Source of the DNA: Phellopilus nigrolimitatus
Taxonomy: Eukaryota; Basidiomycota; Agaricomycetes; Hymenochaetales; Hymenochaetaceae
Reading direction: 5' to 3'
Assembly (NCBI GenBank): GCA_021029095.1
Contig: JAJOHG010000005.1
Coordinates: 1 to 64,000 of the forward strand
Length of the DNA stretch: 64,000 nt
Part shown: one piece after another, positions 1-11,678 of the stretch
Numbering within the stretch: position 1 is the stretch's first letter
Layout of the letters: every line of letters starts with the position of its first letter
Translations under genes and position numbers: made by a program
Notes under the pieces: generated by a model
The model's input: only the letters and a program-made list of their open reading frames with translations
What the model was told of the DNA's origin: nothing
The model's database searches: none

Positions 1-1600
1 TCATCAATGAATGTGATCCAGTAACGATAACCATGCCGAGTTTGAACTGGCAGAGGGCCATGCACATCAGAGTGGACCAGCTGCAACAGACCAGTAGAGC
101 GATGAGATGCAAGTCTTGAGACATTCGACCTATGCTGCTTGCCTGCAATGCAAGGCTCGCAGATTGGGTCAGGCGACTCCATAGACTTCACAGTAATCCC
201 CTTAACCATGTCATGATCGATCAGTCTCTTGACATCCCCATGATTCAAGTGCGCAAAACGACGATGCCAGAGCGTTAAGTCGAGTGGACAGGTGCTAACC
301 ATGCCAGAGAATTGGGTCATGGGCACAACTTGTCCATTGAGGAACGCGGCATAGTTGGTGTTGATTGCAGCAGTGAAGAGGAGAGTGCCGTTGCGACGAA
401 AGAGAATCTGATCAGACTTGATAGTGACAATGTAGGATTTGACACGAGTTAAATACAGGACTGAGAGGAGATTGTTTCTGAGATCTGGTACATGAAGAAC
501 ACGCTCAAACTCTAGCAGACGACCCTTCTTTCCATTGACCACTGGTTGAAAGCGGACAGTCCCCATTCCAACCGAGTAAATAACGTCGTTGTTGGCGAGG
601 CGGATGGGTGTGCGATTAGGGGTATATTGGTTGAACCAATGACGATGAGGTGTCATGTGGCAAGTGGCGCCTGTATCAACAATCCAGTCAGATCCTGCAT
701 CAGAGAGGAGGGGCGAGTTGGGATTGGTGAAGTCATGGGTACTTGCATTGCCAGCAAACTCAGCAGACTGAGTCGACTCTGTGTCCTCCTGCGCCGCATT
801 CGCCTTTGCCTTGCCTCCCTTCTTCTTCTTGTCCTTCAACTCCTTCATCGCATCACGACGCTTGTAGCAAGTTGCTTCAAGGTGGTTCTTCATGCCGCAA
901 AAATCGCAGACAAGAGGCTGAGACGAGGAGGAGGACGATGAAGTTGATTTGGAGGGTGGAGCAGAGGCCTTGAGAGCGAGTGCAGAGTCTGCAGCACGAG
1001 GTCCACTGGCTTTCTGCTCCTGCAAGAACGCTTTCTTGACCGTCTCGAGGGTGAAGGTAGGCATAAGCAGGAGGGCAGATCGAAGGCTTTGTACTCGTCT
1101 GGGAGGGCGCGAATAAGACACATGGACGCAAGCTCATCCTCAAACTGGACAAGGGTGAGCTTAGAGCTGCGCGCATTCCTGAGCTTGTGCAACGACTCCT
1201 CAACGCGAGCAGTGAGTAGCAGTAAGCGACTCGTCCTCGGCTTTGGCAATGCTGAAGAACTCGTCATAGGCAATAAAACGCGATGCCGCATTGTCCTGCT
1301 GGTTGAGCTCCTTCAGCTTCTTCAGCATCTCCACTGGGTTACCAAATCGTCCTGAACTAGGATCTGCATGCCATGCTCGAGTTTTCCGTAGATAAAACCG
1401 GCTGCTTGCTCCGATTTCTCCTCCCATGCCTCCTGCTCCTCTGCCTTTGATGGTTTCGTCGCAATGCCAGAAGCGATGCGCCAGAGAGTCTTGGCTTGGA
1501 GAGCAGCTCGCATTTCGAGTTTCCATGTCGCATAGTTGCTGTCATTGAGCTTAGCGAAGGAAAATGTCGATTGCGAGTCGGAGGTGGTAGATGCAGACAT
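1..1600 (-). pseudogene. copia gag-pol, N-terminal part of element A, frameshifted
   Basis: The ATG at 1600-1598 starts MSASTTSD, as in copy C; an in-frame ATG also lies at 1702. Against copies B and C three single-base indels are visible: a loss near 1340 that ends gag after DDL, a gain near 1216, and a loss near 1082. Beyond these the zinc knuckle CDFCGMKN, the protease DTGA motif and the pre-integrase region remain recognisable down to base 1. The copy cannot make a full polyprotein. It is a degenerate retrotransposon gene, not a host gene. Confidence 0.85.
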
Positions 1601-2582
1601 GACGATGCGAGCGATGGTAGACGATGGTGGTGCGAGTGAGAGTGCGAAGTTGGGGATCAAACGGACAAGCAGTTGGGGCGTGATGGCCGAAAACGTGTAC
1701 AAGCCGAATTACGCGATTTGCAGATATCAGGTCAATACCAGCCAAACAGATTCCAAACACCCAAAATGATTGCAGTATACACAGAATCGTCGCAAGACAG
1801 TGCTGGTCTGTCAGTCTGTTAAGACTCCGCAGGCACCGCTGGATGAGAGAGGCTCTAGGCTTAAGTAAACACTCAAAAGAGCGTCACAAAGGGCAAACTA
1901 AGGCCCTGCAGTCGAGCTTCACAACCAATAGACTATCTGATCCAACAACAACCAAATGAAATGAATGGGTCTGAACTGTCAGGTACCAGAGCTGGCAAAC
2001 CGCGCAAAACGCGACACAGAGAGGGAACGGGTGGAGCGATTAAGACGCAAATCAACACACACCAAGGCGACGTGAACACGAGCACGTGTGTAAAATCGCA
2101 GAGCGATCGGGCAAGAACTGAGTGCGCTATGCAGAAACGATGCAGAGAGCAGACAAACAGTGAGACAGAGACTGCAAAAGTCGAAATCGATGCAGCACCC
2201 TCAAATCGAAGTCGAATCGGCCACAAGTTGGTACGACGAGTGGGACCAGAGTAACGAGACGACGTGCGAAGTTTCAGCGCGATCCGTCCAGCCGATTTCG
2301 AGCGATGAGACGAAAAGGAGAGAGTGCAGATGAGAGGATGATAAGGATGGATGTCGATGCAGAGGGGTGTAGAGTGCCAGCAAGTGCGAATGGCGGCACG
2401 AAAATCGACACAAAGGTGACGGACACACCACAGAACCCAACCCTGCGATTACAGCCCAATCCGAACAGCCAGAACTTTGCAGTTGACAGAAACTCTTCCA
2501 GAGGGACCAGATCAACTCCGATTTGAACGAAAATCAAGGAGGATGTTGTCGACGGTGTATTGAACGTTGTTGTGAAGTTACA

Positions 2583-2599
2583 GCGCAAGGCTCATAACC
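2583..2599 (-). promoter_or_regulatory. primer-binding site of copia A (initiator tRNA-Met anticodon arm)
   Basis: On the minus strand GGTTATGAGCCTTGCGC directly follows the LTR. From general knowledge of fungal initiator tRNA-Met it pairs with the anticodon stem-loop with about one mismatch, as in half-tRNA priming known for Drosophila copia and yeast Ty5. Confidence 0.75.
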
Positions 2600-2876
2600 T
2601 GTGAGGCGGAGTGGTCTCACAACAAACACAGACAATGACCTGAGTCCAATGGATGAGTGCAAAAGATAATATATTAGAGAAACTAAACATGCCTGAGTCC
2701 AATGGATGAGTGCAAAAGATAGAGAGCACCATCCATGGACTCTGCCGCTTCAAGGGAAGCATTACATAATACATCAACATGTCAGGTGACGCAGAACAAC
2801 AAGTCAGGAGTTCAAGTCACCTGGTACGCAAAATAATAAAAGGAATAAAGTGTCCAAGATCATACTATATCCAATA
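2600..2876 (-). repeat. LTR of copia A (5' LTR, minus strand)
   Basis: 277 bp. On the plus strand it starts TGTGAGGCGGAG and ends CTATATCCAATA. It contains two copies of a short tandem unit carrying CCAATGGATGAGTGCAAAAG. Confidence 0.92.
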
Positions 2877-5800
2877 AAAACTCGAGCATGGCATGCAGAT
2901 CCTGGTTCAGGACGATTTGGATAACCCAGTGGAGATGCTGAAGAAGCTGAAGGAGCTCAACCAGCAGGACAATGCGGCATCGCGTTTTATTGCCTATGAC
3001 GAGTTCTTCAGCATTGCCAAAGCCGAGGACGAGTCGCTTACTGCTCTCGCTGCTCGCGTTGAGGAGTCGTTGCACAAGCTCAGGAATGCGCGCAGCTCTA
3101 AACTCACCCTTGTCCAGTTTGAGGATGAGCTTGCGTCCATGTGTCTTATTCGCGCTCTCCCAGACGAGTATAAAGCCTTCCGATCTGCCCTGCTGCTTAT
3201 GCCTACCTTCACCCTCGAGACGGTCAAGAAAGCGTTCTTGCAGGAACAGAAAGCCAGTGGACCTCGTGCTGCAGACTCTGCACTCGCTCTCAAGGCCTCT
3301 GCTCCACCCTCCAAATCAACTTCATCGTCCTCCTCCTCGTCTCAGCCTCTTGTCTGTGATTTTTGCGGCATGAAGAACCACCTTGAAGCAACTTGCTACA
3401 AGCGTCGTGATGCGATGAAGGAGTTGAAGGACAAGAAGAAGAAGGGAGGCAAGGCAAAGGCGAATGCGGCGCAGGAGGACACAGAGTCGACTCAGTCTGC
3501 TGAGTTTGCTGGCAATGCAAGTACCCATGACTTCACCAATCCCAACTCGCCCCTCCTCTCTGATGCAGGATCTGACTGGATTGTTGATACAGGCGCCACT
3601 TGCCACATGACACCTCATCGTCATTGGTTTAACCAATATACCCCTAATCGCACACCCATCCGCCTCGCCAACAACGACGTTATTTACTCGGTTGGAATGG
3701 GGACTGTCCGCTTTCAACCAGTGGTCAATGGAAAGAAGGGTCGTCTGCTAGAGTTTGAGCGTGTTCTTCATGTACCAGATCTCAGAAACAATCTCCTCTC
3801 AGTCCTGTATTTAACTCGTGTCAAATCCTACATTGTCACTATCAAGTCTGATCAGATTCTCTTTCGTCGCAACGGCACTCTCCTCTTCACTGCTGCAATC
3901 AACACCAACTATGCCGCGTTCCTCAATGGACAAGTTGTGCCCATGACCCAATTCTCTGGCATGGTTAGCACCTGTCCACTCGACTTAACGCTCTGGCATC
4001 GTCGTTTTGCGCACTTGAATCATGGGGATGTTAAGAGACTGATCGATCATGACATGGTTAAGGGGATTACTGTGAAGTCTATGGAGTCGCCTGACCCAAT
4101 CTGCGAGCCTTGCATTGCAGGCAAGCAGCATAGGTCGAATGTCTCAAGACTTGCATCGCATCGTTCTACTGGTCTGTTGCAGCTGGTCCACTCTGATGTG
4201 CATGGCCCTCTGCCAGTTCAAACTCGGCATGGTTATCGTTACTGGATCACATTCATTGATGATTTCAGTCGGCGTTGGGGAGTCATACCCCTTAAAAAGA
4301 AAAGCGATGCATTTGACGCTTTCAAGCGCTACAAAGCACATGCAGAGAACCAGCTCAACCTGAAGATCAAAGCGACGCGCGATGACAAGGGAGGAGAGTA
4401 CATGCCCAAGGCATGGGAGCAATTCTGCATTTCTGAAGGGATTCACCGGCAACACACTGTTCGTGATGAACCCCACCAGAATGGAGTAGCTGAGCGAGCG
4501 AATCGCACTTTGGCTGAGGGCATTACTACTATGCTGAACGAAGCACACCTGCCTGCCAGTTTCTGGTGGGATGCGGTCAATGCTTTTGTTCATGTACACA
4601 ATCGCTCTCCAACTTCTGCTGTACAGGGCAAGACGCCCTATGAGCTGTGGCACAATTCCAAGCCGGATGTGTCGCATTTTCGAGTATTTGGCTGCACCTC
4701 CTATGTGCATGTCAAGAAAGATATGCGCAAACAGCTCCAGTCACACACGCAAAAATGCTCCTTCATTGGTTACCCTGAGAACTACAAAGGCTGGATATTC
4801 TGGAACTCCATAACGCGCAAAGAGGTCATTAGTGACTCTGCTCAGTTTGATGAGCGCGTGTTCCCTGGAAATACCAGGTCCCCTGTCGACTTAAGGGTTC
4901 CAACTCCTCCAGAGGCTACAGCTGTGCCGGAACAGGGGGGAGATGGCGATGTGGATGATGTTCCGCCACTTCTTCTCCCTGCTAATCCACCAGCTCCTCC
5001 TCCTCGTCCTGCCACTCCTCCTCCTCGTCCCCCACCAGCTCCAGTCACTCCTCCCTTTCGTCCTGCACCACCTCCGGTGACTCCAACTCGGCCTGCTGTA
5101 AAGCGCGAGCGAGCACCATCTGATGTCCCTCCTGACCCTCCTGTGTCCTCTCCCTCTGCTCACCCTCCTCCTGCGAAACGACCTAAGGAACCTCCTGCTC
5201 CCACTCCTGCACCTGAGTCTACTCCTGCACCTGAAGCGCCTTCTTGGCCTTCAACGTCTTGGCGCCCTCAGCCGCGTCCCATGCATGGGTACAGAGATGC
5301 AGTCATTAATCCACTTGCAGATTATCCAGGTCGTCGCATTCCTAGGGCTCCAGCTGCACCAGCAGCAGCACCTACACCTGAGCCTGTGATTGAGCGCAGT
5401 GACGAGTTAGACATCATGTCTGAGGATGAGATGCAGGCTGAGGCGCTTATGTTTGCTGGACTTATGGACTTTGGGGCAAATGCGGCACTTGAGGACTGCT
5501 ACATCAGTTTTGAGGACGCACACAATCATGTGTTGAAGTCTACAAACTGCTTTGAGCATGTCTTCTCTGCGGAGGTGCGCACCCAGTATGGTCCTGAGCC
5601 AGTACACTGGAGAGACATCAAGGGACGTCCTGACGCTTCCCTCTGGGAACAGGCTGCAATGGACGAGTTTATCAGTCTTGTTGAGAATGGCACCTTCACC
5701 CCAGTCAGACTTCCTTCTGGTCGTAAGACCATTGGCTGTCGGTGGGTGTTCAAACTCAAGCGCAAGGCAGATGGCTCAGTGGACAGGCATAAGGCGCGAT

Positions 5801-7158
5801 TGGTGGCAAAGGGTTACTCACAGCGCCCTGGCTTAGAGTTTGCACAGGTGTTTGCTCCTACTGCCAAGTGGGCTGCACTTCGCGCTATACTGGCCTTGGC
5901 TGCAATTGAGGACCTGGAGTTGTTCAGCATTGACATCTCCACTGCGTTCCTCAATGGTGACTTGGATCATGACGTCTACATGGATCAGCCAGAAGGGTTT
6001 GAGGAGTACTATGGCGCCGGTTTTGTGCTTAAGCTTGCTAAGGCGATCTATGGTCTTAAGCAAGCTGGGCGCCAATGGCACAAGAAACTCGACTCTGTGT
6101 TGAAGGGCATGGGTTTCTCTTTGGTTCGCTGCGACAACAGCATTTGGGTCTACAGACGCGACGATGTGCGCATCATCATTCCAGTCTATGTGGATGACAT
6201 GACCATTGCTGCAAAGTCAAAGGAGCAATTCTTGTTTGTCAAGCGCGAACTTGAAAAGCACTTCAAACTGCGCGACCTTGGCCCTACCTCCTTCCTGCTT
6301 GGTGTCCATATTGAGAGAGACCGCTCAATACGATCCCTATCCCTATCTCAGCGCCAGTACATCACTGACTTGCTTGAGCGCTTTGAAATGGCTGGATGCG
6401 GCGAGGTTTCCACTCCACTACCAGAAGGCCATCGTCTCAGCAAGTCCATGGGTCCCCTCACTCCAGAAGAGATCGCATTCATGAAGACTGTCCCCTACAG
6501 GCAGCTGATTGGTGCACTCATGTATCTGGCTGTGGCAACGCGTCCTGACATCTCCTATGCGGTTGGACTTCTTGCGCGCTTCAGTTCCAATCCTGGTCCT
6601 GCTCACTGGAAGGCTGCAAAGCACTTGTGTCGTTACCTTCAGGGTACCAAAGACATGAAGTTGACTTATGCGCCTGACAAGAACTCGTCTGAACTGTTCA
6701 CGACATTCACTGACGCGGACCATGGAGGGGATGAGGATGACAGGCGCTCTACAAGCGGCCTGGTGGTTAAGATGGGAACTGGTGCTATCAGCTGGGCTAG
6801 TCGACTTCAGACTATTGTCACTCTCTCTACCACTGAAGCGGAATACATCTCTGCTGTTCAGGGCGGTCAGGAGATTATGTGGTTGCGCAACTTGTTCTCA
6901 GAATTTGGCTATGAGTTCAATGCGCCCTCCACACTCTATGTGGACAACCAATCTGCCCTTGCTGTTGCCAGGAACCCTGAACACCATGGGCGGATGAAGC
7001 ACTTGGACTTACGGCACTACTGGCTGCGCGATGTGGTTGAGTCGGGTCTTATTGACATTTGCTACCTCCCCACCAAGTCTATGCCGGCTGACATCATGAC
7101 CAAGGCGCTTGGACGCGTGAAGGTGATTGAGATGCGTGGTATGCTGGGTCTTCTGTGA
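2877..7158 (+). CDS. copia gag-pol polyprotein of element B (5'-truncated)
   Basis: One open frame of more than 1420 codons; the first internal ATG is 2893, but homology starts at 2877. In order, numbering from that ATG: the rest of gag with a CX2CX4HX4C zinc knuckle at about residue 154; an aspartic protease DTGA at about 230; the integrase HHCC region (LWHRRFAHLNH ... CEPCIAGKQHR) and the catalytic core with HSDVHGPL, DDKGGEY and NGVAERANR at about 360-560; a proline-rich linker at about 690-830; a reverse transcriptase from about 940 with the catalytic YVDDM at about 1098; and RNase H from about 1270 (TDADHGGD, STTEAEY). The order protease-integrase-RT-RNase H defines Ty1/copia. Everything after the truncation looks uninterrupted, so the copy is young, but without gag start and 5' LTR it is not autonomous. 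Confidence 0.93.
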
Positions 7159-7186
7159 TTGACAGGCGTGTCAGATCAAGGGGGAG

Positions 7187-7464
7187 TATTGGATATAGTA
7201 TGATCTTGGACACTTTATTTCCTTTTATTATTTTGCGTACCGGGTGACTTGAACTCCTGACTTGTTGTTCTGCGTCACCTGACATGTTGATGTATTATGT
7301 AATGCTTCCCTTGAAGCGGCAGAGTCCATGGATAGTGCTCTCTATCTTTTGCACTCATCCATTGGACTCAGGCATGTTTAGTTTCCATAATATATTATCT
7401 TTTGCACTCATCCATTGGACTCAGGTCACTGTCTGTGTTTGTTGTGAGACCACTCCGCCTCACA
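7187..7464 (+). repeat. 3' LTR of copia B
   Basis: 278 bp, TATTGGATATAG ... CTCCGCCTCACA, directly after the polypurine tract; same family as the other LTRs of the window. Confidence 0.92.
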
Positions 7465-7852
7465 GTCGAATCGGCCACAAGTTGGTACGACGAGTGGGAC
7501 CAGAGTAACGAGACGGCGTGCGAAGTTTCAGCGCGATCCGTCCAGCCGATTTCGAGCGATGAGACGAAAAGGAGAGAGTGCAGATGAGAGGATGATAAGG
7601 ATGGATGTCGATGCAGAGGGTGTAGAGTGCCAGCAAGTGCGAATGGCGGCACGAAAATCGACACAAAGGTGACGGACACACCACAGAACCCAACCCTGCG
7701 ATTACAGCCCAATCCGAACAGCCAGAACTTTGCAGTTGACAGAAACTCTTCCAGAGGGACCAGATCAACTCCGATTTGAACGAAAATCAAGGAGGATGTT
7801 GTCGACGGTGTATTGAACGTTGTTGTGAAGTTACAGCGCAAGGCTCATAACC
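7465..7852 (-). mobile_element. copia leader remnant (element E)
   Basis: Antisense copy of the copia 5' leader ending in a primer-binding site (7836-7852) beside the LTR 7853-8127. It is cut at 7465 by the 3' LTR of element B. The rest of E would be left of the inserted material, outside the window. Confidence 0.85.
7836..7852 (-). promoter_or_regulatory. primer-binding site of element E
   Basis: Same 17-base site as in element A (GGTTATGAGCCTTGCGC on the minus strand), directly next to the LTR. Confidence 0.7.
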
Positions 7853-8127
7853 TGTGAGGCGGAGTGGTCTCACAACAAACACAGACAATGACCGAGTCCA
7901 ATGGATGAGTGCAAAAGATAATATATTAGAGAAACTAAACATGCCTGAGTCCAATGGATGAGTGCAAAAGAGAGAGAGCACCATCCATGGACTCTGCCGC
8001 TTCAAGGGAAGCATTACATAATACATCACATGTCAGGTGACGCAGAACAACAAGTCAGGAGTTCAAGTCACCTGGTACGCAAAATAATAAAAGGAATAAA
8101 GTGTCCAAGATCATACTATATCCAATA
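7853..8127 (-). repeat. LTR shared by elements E and D (minus strand)
   Basis: 275 bp. On one side is a primer-binding site and leader, as for a 5' LTR. On the other is a polypurine tract and the end of pol, as for a 3' LTR. One LTR thus serves two adjoining elements. Confidence 0.88.
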
Positions 8128-11100
8128 CTCCCCCCTGATCTGACACGCCTGTCAATCACAAAAGACCTAGCATGCCTCGCATCTCAATCACCTTCACGCG
8201 TCCAAGCGCCTTGGTCATGATGTCAGCCGGCATAGACTTGGTGGGGAGGTAGTGAATGTCAATAAGACCTGATTCAACCACATCGCGCAGCCAGTAGTGC
8301 CGCAAGTCCAAGTGCTTCATCCGTCCATGGTGTTCAGGGTTCCTGGCAACAGCAAGGGCAGATTGGTTGTCCACATAGAGTGTGGAAGGCGCATTGAACT
8401 CATAGCCAAATTCAGAGAACAAGTTGCGCAACCACATAATCTCCTGACCACCCTGGACAGCAGAGATGTATTCCGCTTCAGTGGTGGAGAGTGTCACAAT
8501 AGTCTGAAGACGACTAGCCCAGCTGATAGCACCAGTTCCCATCTTAACCACCAGGCCGCTTGTAGAGCGCCTGTCATCCTCATCCCCTCCATGGTCCGCG
8601 TCAGTGAATGTGGTGAACAGTTCAGACGAATTCTTGTCAGGCGCATAAGTCAACTTCATGTCTTTGGTACCCTGAAGGTAACGACACAAGTGCTTTGCAG
8701 CCTTCCAGTGAGCAGGACCAGGATTGGAACTGAAGCGCGCAAGAAGTCCAACCGCATAGGAGATGTCAGGACGCGTTGCCACAGCCAGATACATGAGTGC
8801 ACCAATCAGCTGCCTGTAGGGGACAGTCTTCATGAATGCGATTTCTTCTGGAGTGAGGGGACCCATGGACTTGCTGAGACGATGGCCTTCTGGCAATGGA
8901 GTAGAAACCTCGCCGCATCCAGCCATTTCAAAGCGCTCAAGTAAGTCAGTGATGTACTGGCGCTGAGATAGGGATAGGGATCGGATTGAGCGGTCTCTCT
9001 CAATGTGGACACCAAGCAGGAAAGAGGTAGGGCCGAGGTCGCGCAGTTTGAAGTGCTTTTCAAGTTCGCGCTTGACAAACAAGAATTGCTCCTTTGACTT
9101 TGCAGCAATGGTCATGTCATCCACATAGACTGGAATGATGATGCGCACATCGTCGCGTCTGTAGACCCAAATGCTGTTATCGCAGCGAACCAAAGAGAAG
9201 CCCATGCCCTTCAACACAGAGTCGAGTTTCTTGTGCCATTGGCGCCCAGCTTGCTTAAGACCATAGATCGCCTTAGCAAGCTTAAGCACAAAACCGGCAC
9301 CATAGTACTCCTCAAATCCTTCAGGCTGGTCCATGTAGACGTCATGATCCAAGTCACCATTGAGGAACGCAGTGGAGATGTCAATGCTGAACAACTCCAG
9401 GTCCTCAATTGCAGCCAAGGCCAGTATAGCGCGAAGTGCAGCCCACTTGGCAGTAGGAGCAAACACCTGTGCAAACTCTAAGCCAGGGCGCTGTGAGTAA
9501 CCCTTTGCCACCAATCGCGCCTTATGCCTGTCCACTGAACCATCTGCCTTGCGCTTGAGTTTGAACACCCACCGACAGCCAATGGTCTTGCGACCAGAAG
9601 GAAGTCTGACTGGGGTGAAGGTGCCATTCTCAACAAGACTGATAAACTCGTCCATTGCAGCCTGTTCCCAGAGGGAAGCGTCAGGACGTCCCTTGATGTC
9701 TCTCCAGTGTACTGGCTCAGGACCATACTGAGTGCGCACCTCCGCAGAGAAGACATGCTCAAAGCAGTTTGTAGACTTCAACACATGATTGTGTGCGTCC
9801 TCAAAACTGATGTAGCAGTCCTCAAGTGCCGCATTTGCCCCAAAGTCCATAAGCCCAGCAAACATAAGCGCCTCAGCCTGCATCTCATCCTCAGACATGA
9901 TGTCTAACTCGTCACTGCGCTCAATCACAGGCTCAGGTGTAGGTGCTGCTGCTGGTGCAGCTGGAGCTTTAGGAATGCGACGACCTGGATAATCTGCAAG
10001 TGGATTAATCACTGCATCTCTGTACCCATGCAAGGGACGCGGCTGAGGGCGCCAAGACGTTGAAGGCCAAGAAGGCGCTTCAGGTGCAGGTGTAGGCTCA
10101 GGTGCAGGAGTAGAAGCAGGTGGTTCCTTGGGTCGTTTCGCAGGAGGAGGGTGAGCAGAGGGAGAGAACACAGGAGGGTCAGGAGGGACATCCGATGGAG
10201 CTCGCTCGCGCTTTACAGCAGGCCGAGTTGGAGTCACCGGAGGTGGTGCAGGACAAAAGGGAGGAGTGACTGGAGCTGGTGGGGGACGAGGAGGAGGAGT
10301 AGCAGGACAAGGAGGAGGAGCTGGTGGATTAGCAGGGAGAAGAAGTGGCGGAACATCATCCACATCGCCATCTCCCCCCTGTTCTGGCACAGCTGTAGCC
10401 TCTGCAGGAGTTGGAACCCTTAAGTCGACAGGGGACCTGGTATTTCCAGGGAACACGCGCTCATCAAACTGAGCAGAGTCGCTAATGACCTCTTTGTGCG
10501 TTATGGAGTTCCAGAATATCCAGCCTTTGTAGTTCTCAGGGTAACCAATAAAAGAGCATTTCTGCGTGTGTGACTGGAGCTGTTTGCGCATATCTTTCTT
10601 GACATGCACATAGGAGGTGCAGCCAAATACTCGAAAATGCGACACATCCGACTTGGAATTGTGCCACAGCTCATAGGGCGTCTTGCCCTGGACAGCAGAA
10701 GTAGGAGAGCGATTGTGCACATGAACAAAAGCATTGACCGCATCCCACCAGAAACTGGCAGGTAGGTGTGCTTCGTTCAGCATAGTGGTAATGCCCTCAG
10801 CCAAAGTGCGATTTGCGCGCTCAGCTACTCCATTCTGGTGGGGTTTATCACGAACAGTGTGTTGCCGGTGAATCCCTTCAGAAATGCAGAATTGCTCCCA
10901 TGCCTTGGGCATGTATTCTCCTCCCTTGTCATCGCGTGTCGCTTTGATCTTCAGGTTGAGCTGGTTCTCTGCATGTGCTTTGTAGCGCTTGAAAGCGTCA
11001 AACGCATCGCTTTTCTTCTTAAGGGGTATGACTCCCCAGCGCCGACTGAAATCATCAATGAATGTGATCCAGTAACGATAACCATGCCGAGTTTGAACTG

Positions 11101-11436
11101 GCAGAGGGCCATGCACATCAGAGTGGACCAGCTGCAACAGACCAGTAGAGCGATGAGATGCAAGTCTTGAGACATTCGACCTATGCTGCTTGCCTGCAAT
11201 GCAAGGCTCGCAGATTGGGTCAGGCAACTCCGTAGACTTCACAATAATCCCCTTAACCATGTCCTGATCAATCAGTCTCTTGACATCCCCATGATTCAGG
11301 TGTGCAAATCGACGATGCCAAAGCGTTAAGTCGAGTGGACAGGTGCTAACCATGCCAGAGAATTGGGTCATGGGCACAACTTGTCCATTGAGGAACACGG
11401 CGTAGTTGGTGTTGATTGCAGCAGTGAAGAGGAGAG
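8128..11436 (-). mobile_element. Ty1/copia element D, pol part
   Basis: Minus-strand element running from just before pre-integrase to the polypurine tract beside LTR 7853-8127. It is cut at 11436 exactly at the first base of the 5' LTR of element C. Its gag and leader are absent here; the leader F on the far side of C may belong to it. Confidence 0.88.
8156..11436 (-). CDS. copia pol of element D (N-terminally truncated)
   Basis: About 1093 uninterrupted codons from LLFTAAINTNYAVFLNGQ to the stop at 8158-8156. It contains pre-integrase, integrase core, proline-rich linker, reverse transcriptase with YVDDM and RNase H, in copia order. It has no start codon of its own, because the first part of the gag-pol frame (gag, zinc knuckle, protease) is missing at the junction with element C. 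It is a fragment, not an independent gene. Confidence 0.9.
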
Positions 11437-11661
11437 TATTGGATATAGTATGATCTTGGACACTTTATTTCCTTTTATTATTTTGCGTACCAGGTGACTT
11501 GAACTCCTGACTTGTTGTTCTGTGTCACCTGACATGTTGATGTATTACATAATGCTTCCCTTGAAGCGGCAGAGTCCATGGATGGTGCTCTCTATCTTTT
11601 GCACTCATCCATTGGACTCAGGTCATTGTCTGTGTTTGTTGTGAGACCACTCCGCCTCACA
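11437..11661 (+). repeat. 5' LTR of copia C (short form)
   Basis: 225 bp. It lacks one of the two tandem units (CTTTTGCACTCATCCATTGG plus spacer) present in the other LTRs, as expected from slippage or recombination between the direct repeats. Confidence 0.9.
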
Positions 11662-11678
11662 GGTTATGAGCCTTGCGC
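11662..11678 (+). promoter_or_regulatory. primer-binding site of copia C
   Basis: GGTTATGAGCCTTGCGC starts at the first base after the LTR. It is complementary to the anticodon arm, not the 3' CCA end, of initiator tRNA-Met. Confidence 0.75.

Larger units (their letters stand above)
1..2876 (-). mobile_element. Ty1/copia element A, 5' half (LTR, leader, gag to integrase)
   Basis: Read on the minus strand this is a 5' LTR (2876-2600), a primer-binding site, a leader of about 1 kb, then gag, protease and the start of integrase running off the window at base 1. It is nearly identical to copies B, C and D. Its LTR ends exactly where the gag of element B resumes at 2877, so A appears to be inserted in B; its other end lies outside the window and the target duplication cannot be checked. 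Confidence 0.9.
2877..7464 (+). mobile_element. Ty1/copia element B, 5'-truncated, with 3' LTR
   Basis: It starts inside gag at AAAACTCGAG, exactly at the LTR end of element A, and runs through pol to a polypurine tract (about 7177-7186) and a complete 3' LTR. The missing 5' part probably lies left of A, outside the window. On its right side the LTR ends directly against the middle of an antisense leader (element E), so B appears to sit in E. Confidence 0.9.

Noticed and set aside
877..1291. Long antisense and shifted open frames inside copia copies
   Set aside because: They are shadows of the gag-pol frame: they repeat at the same place in every copy and have no independent coding pattern.
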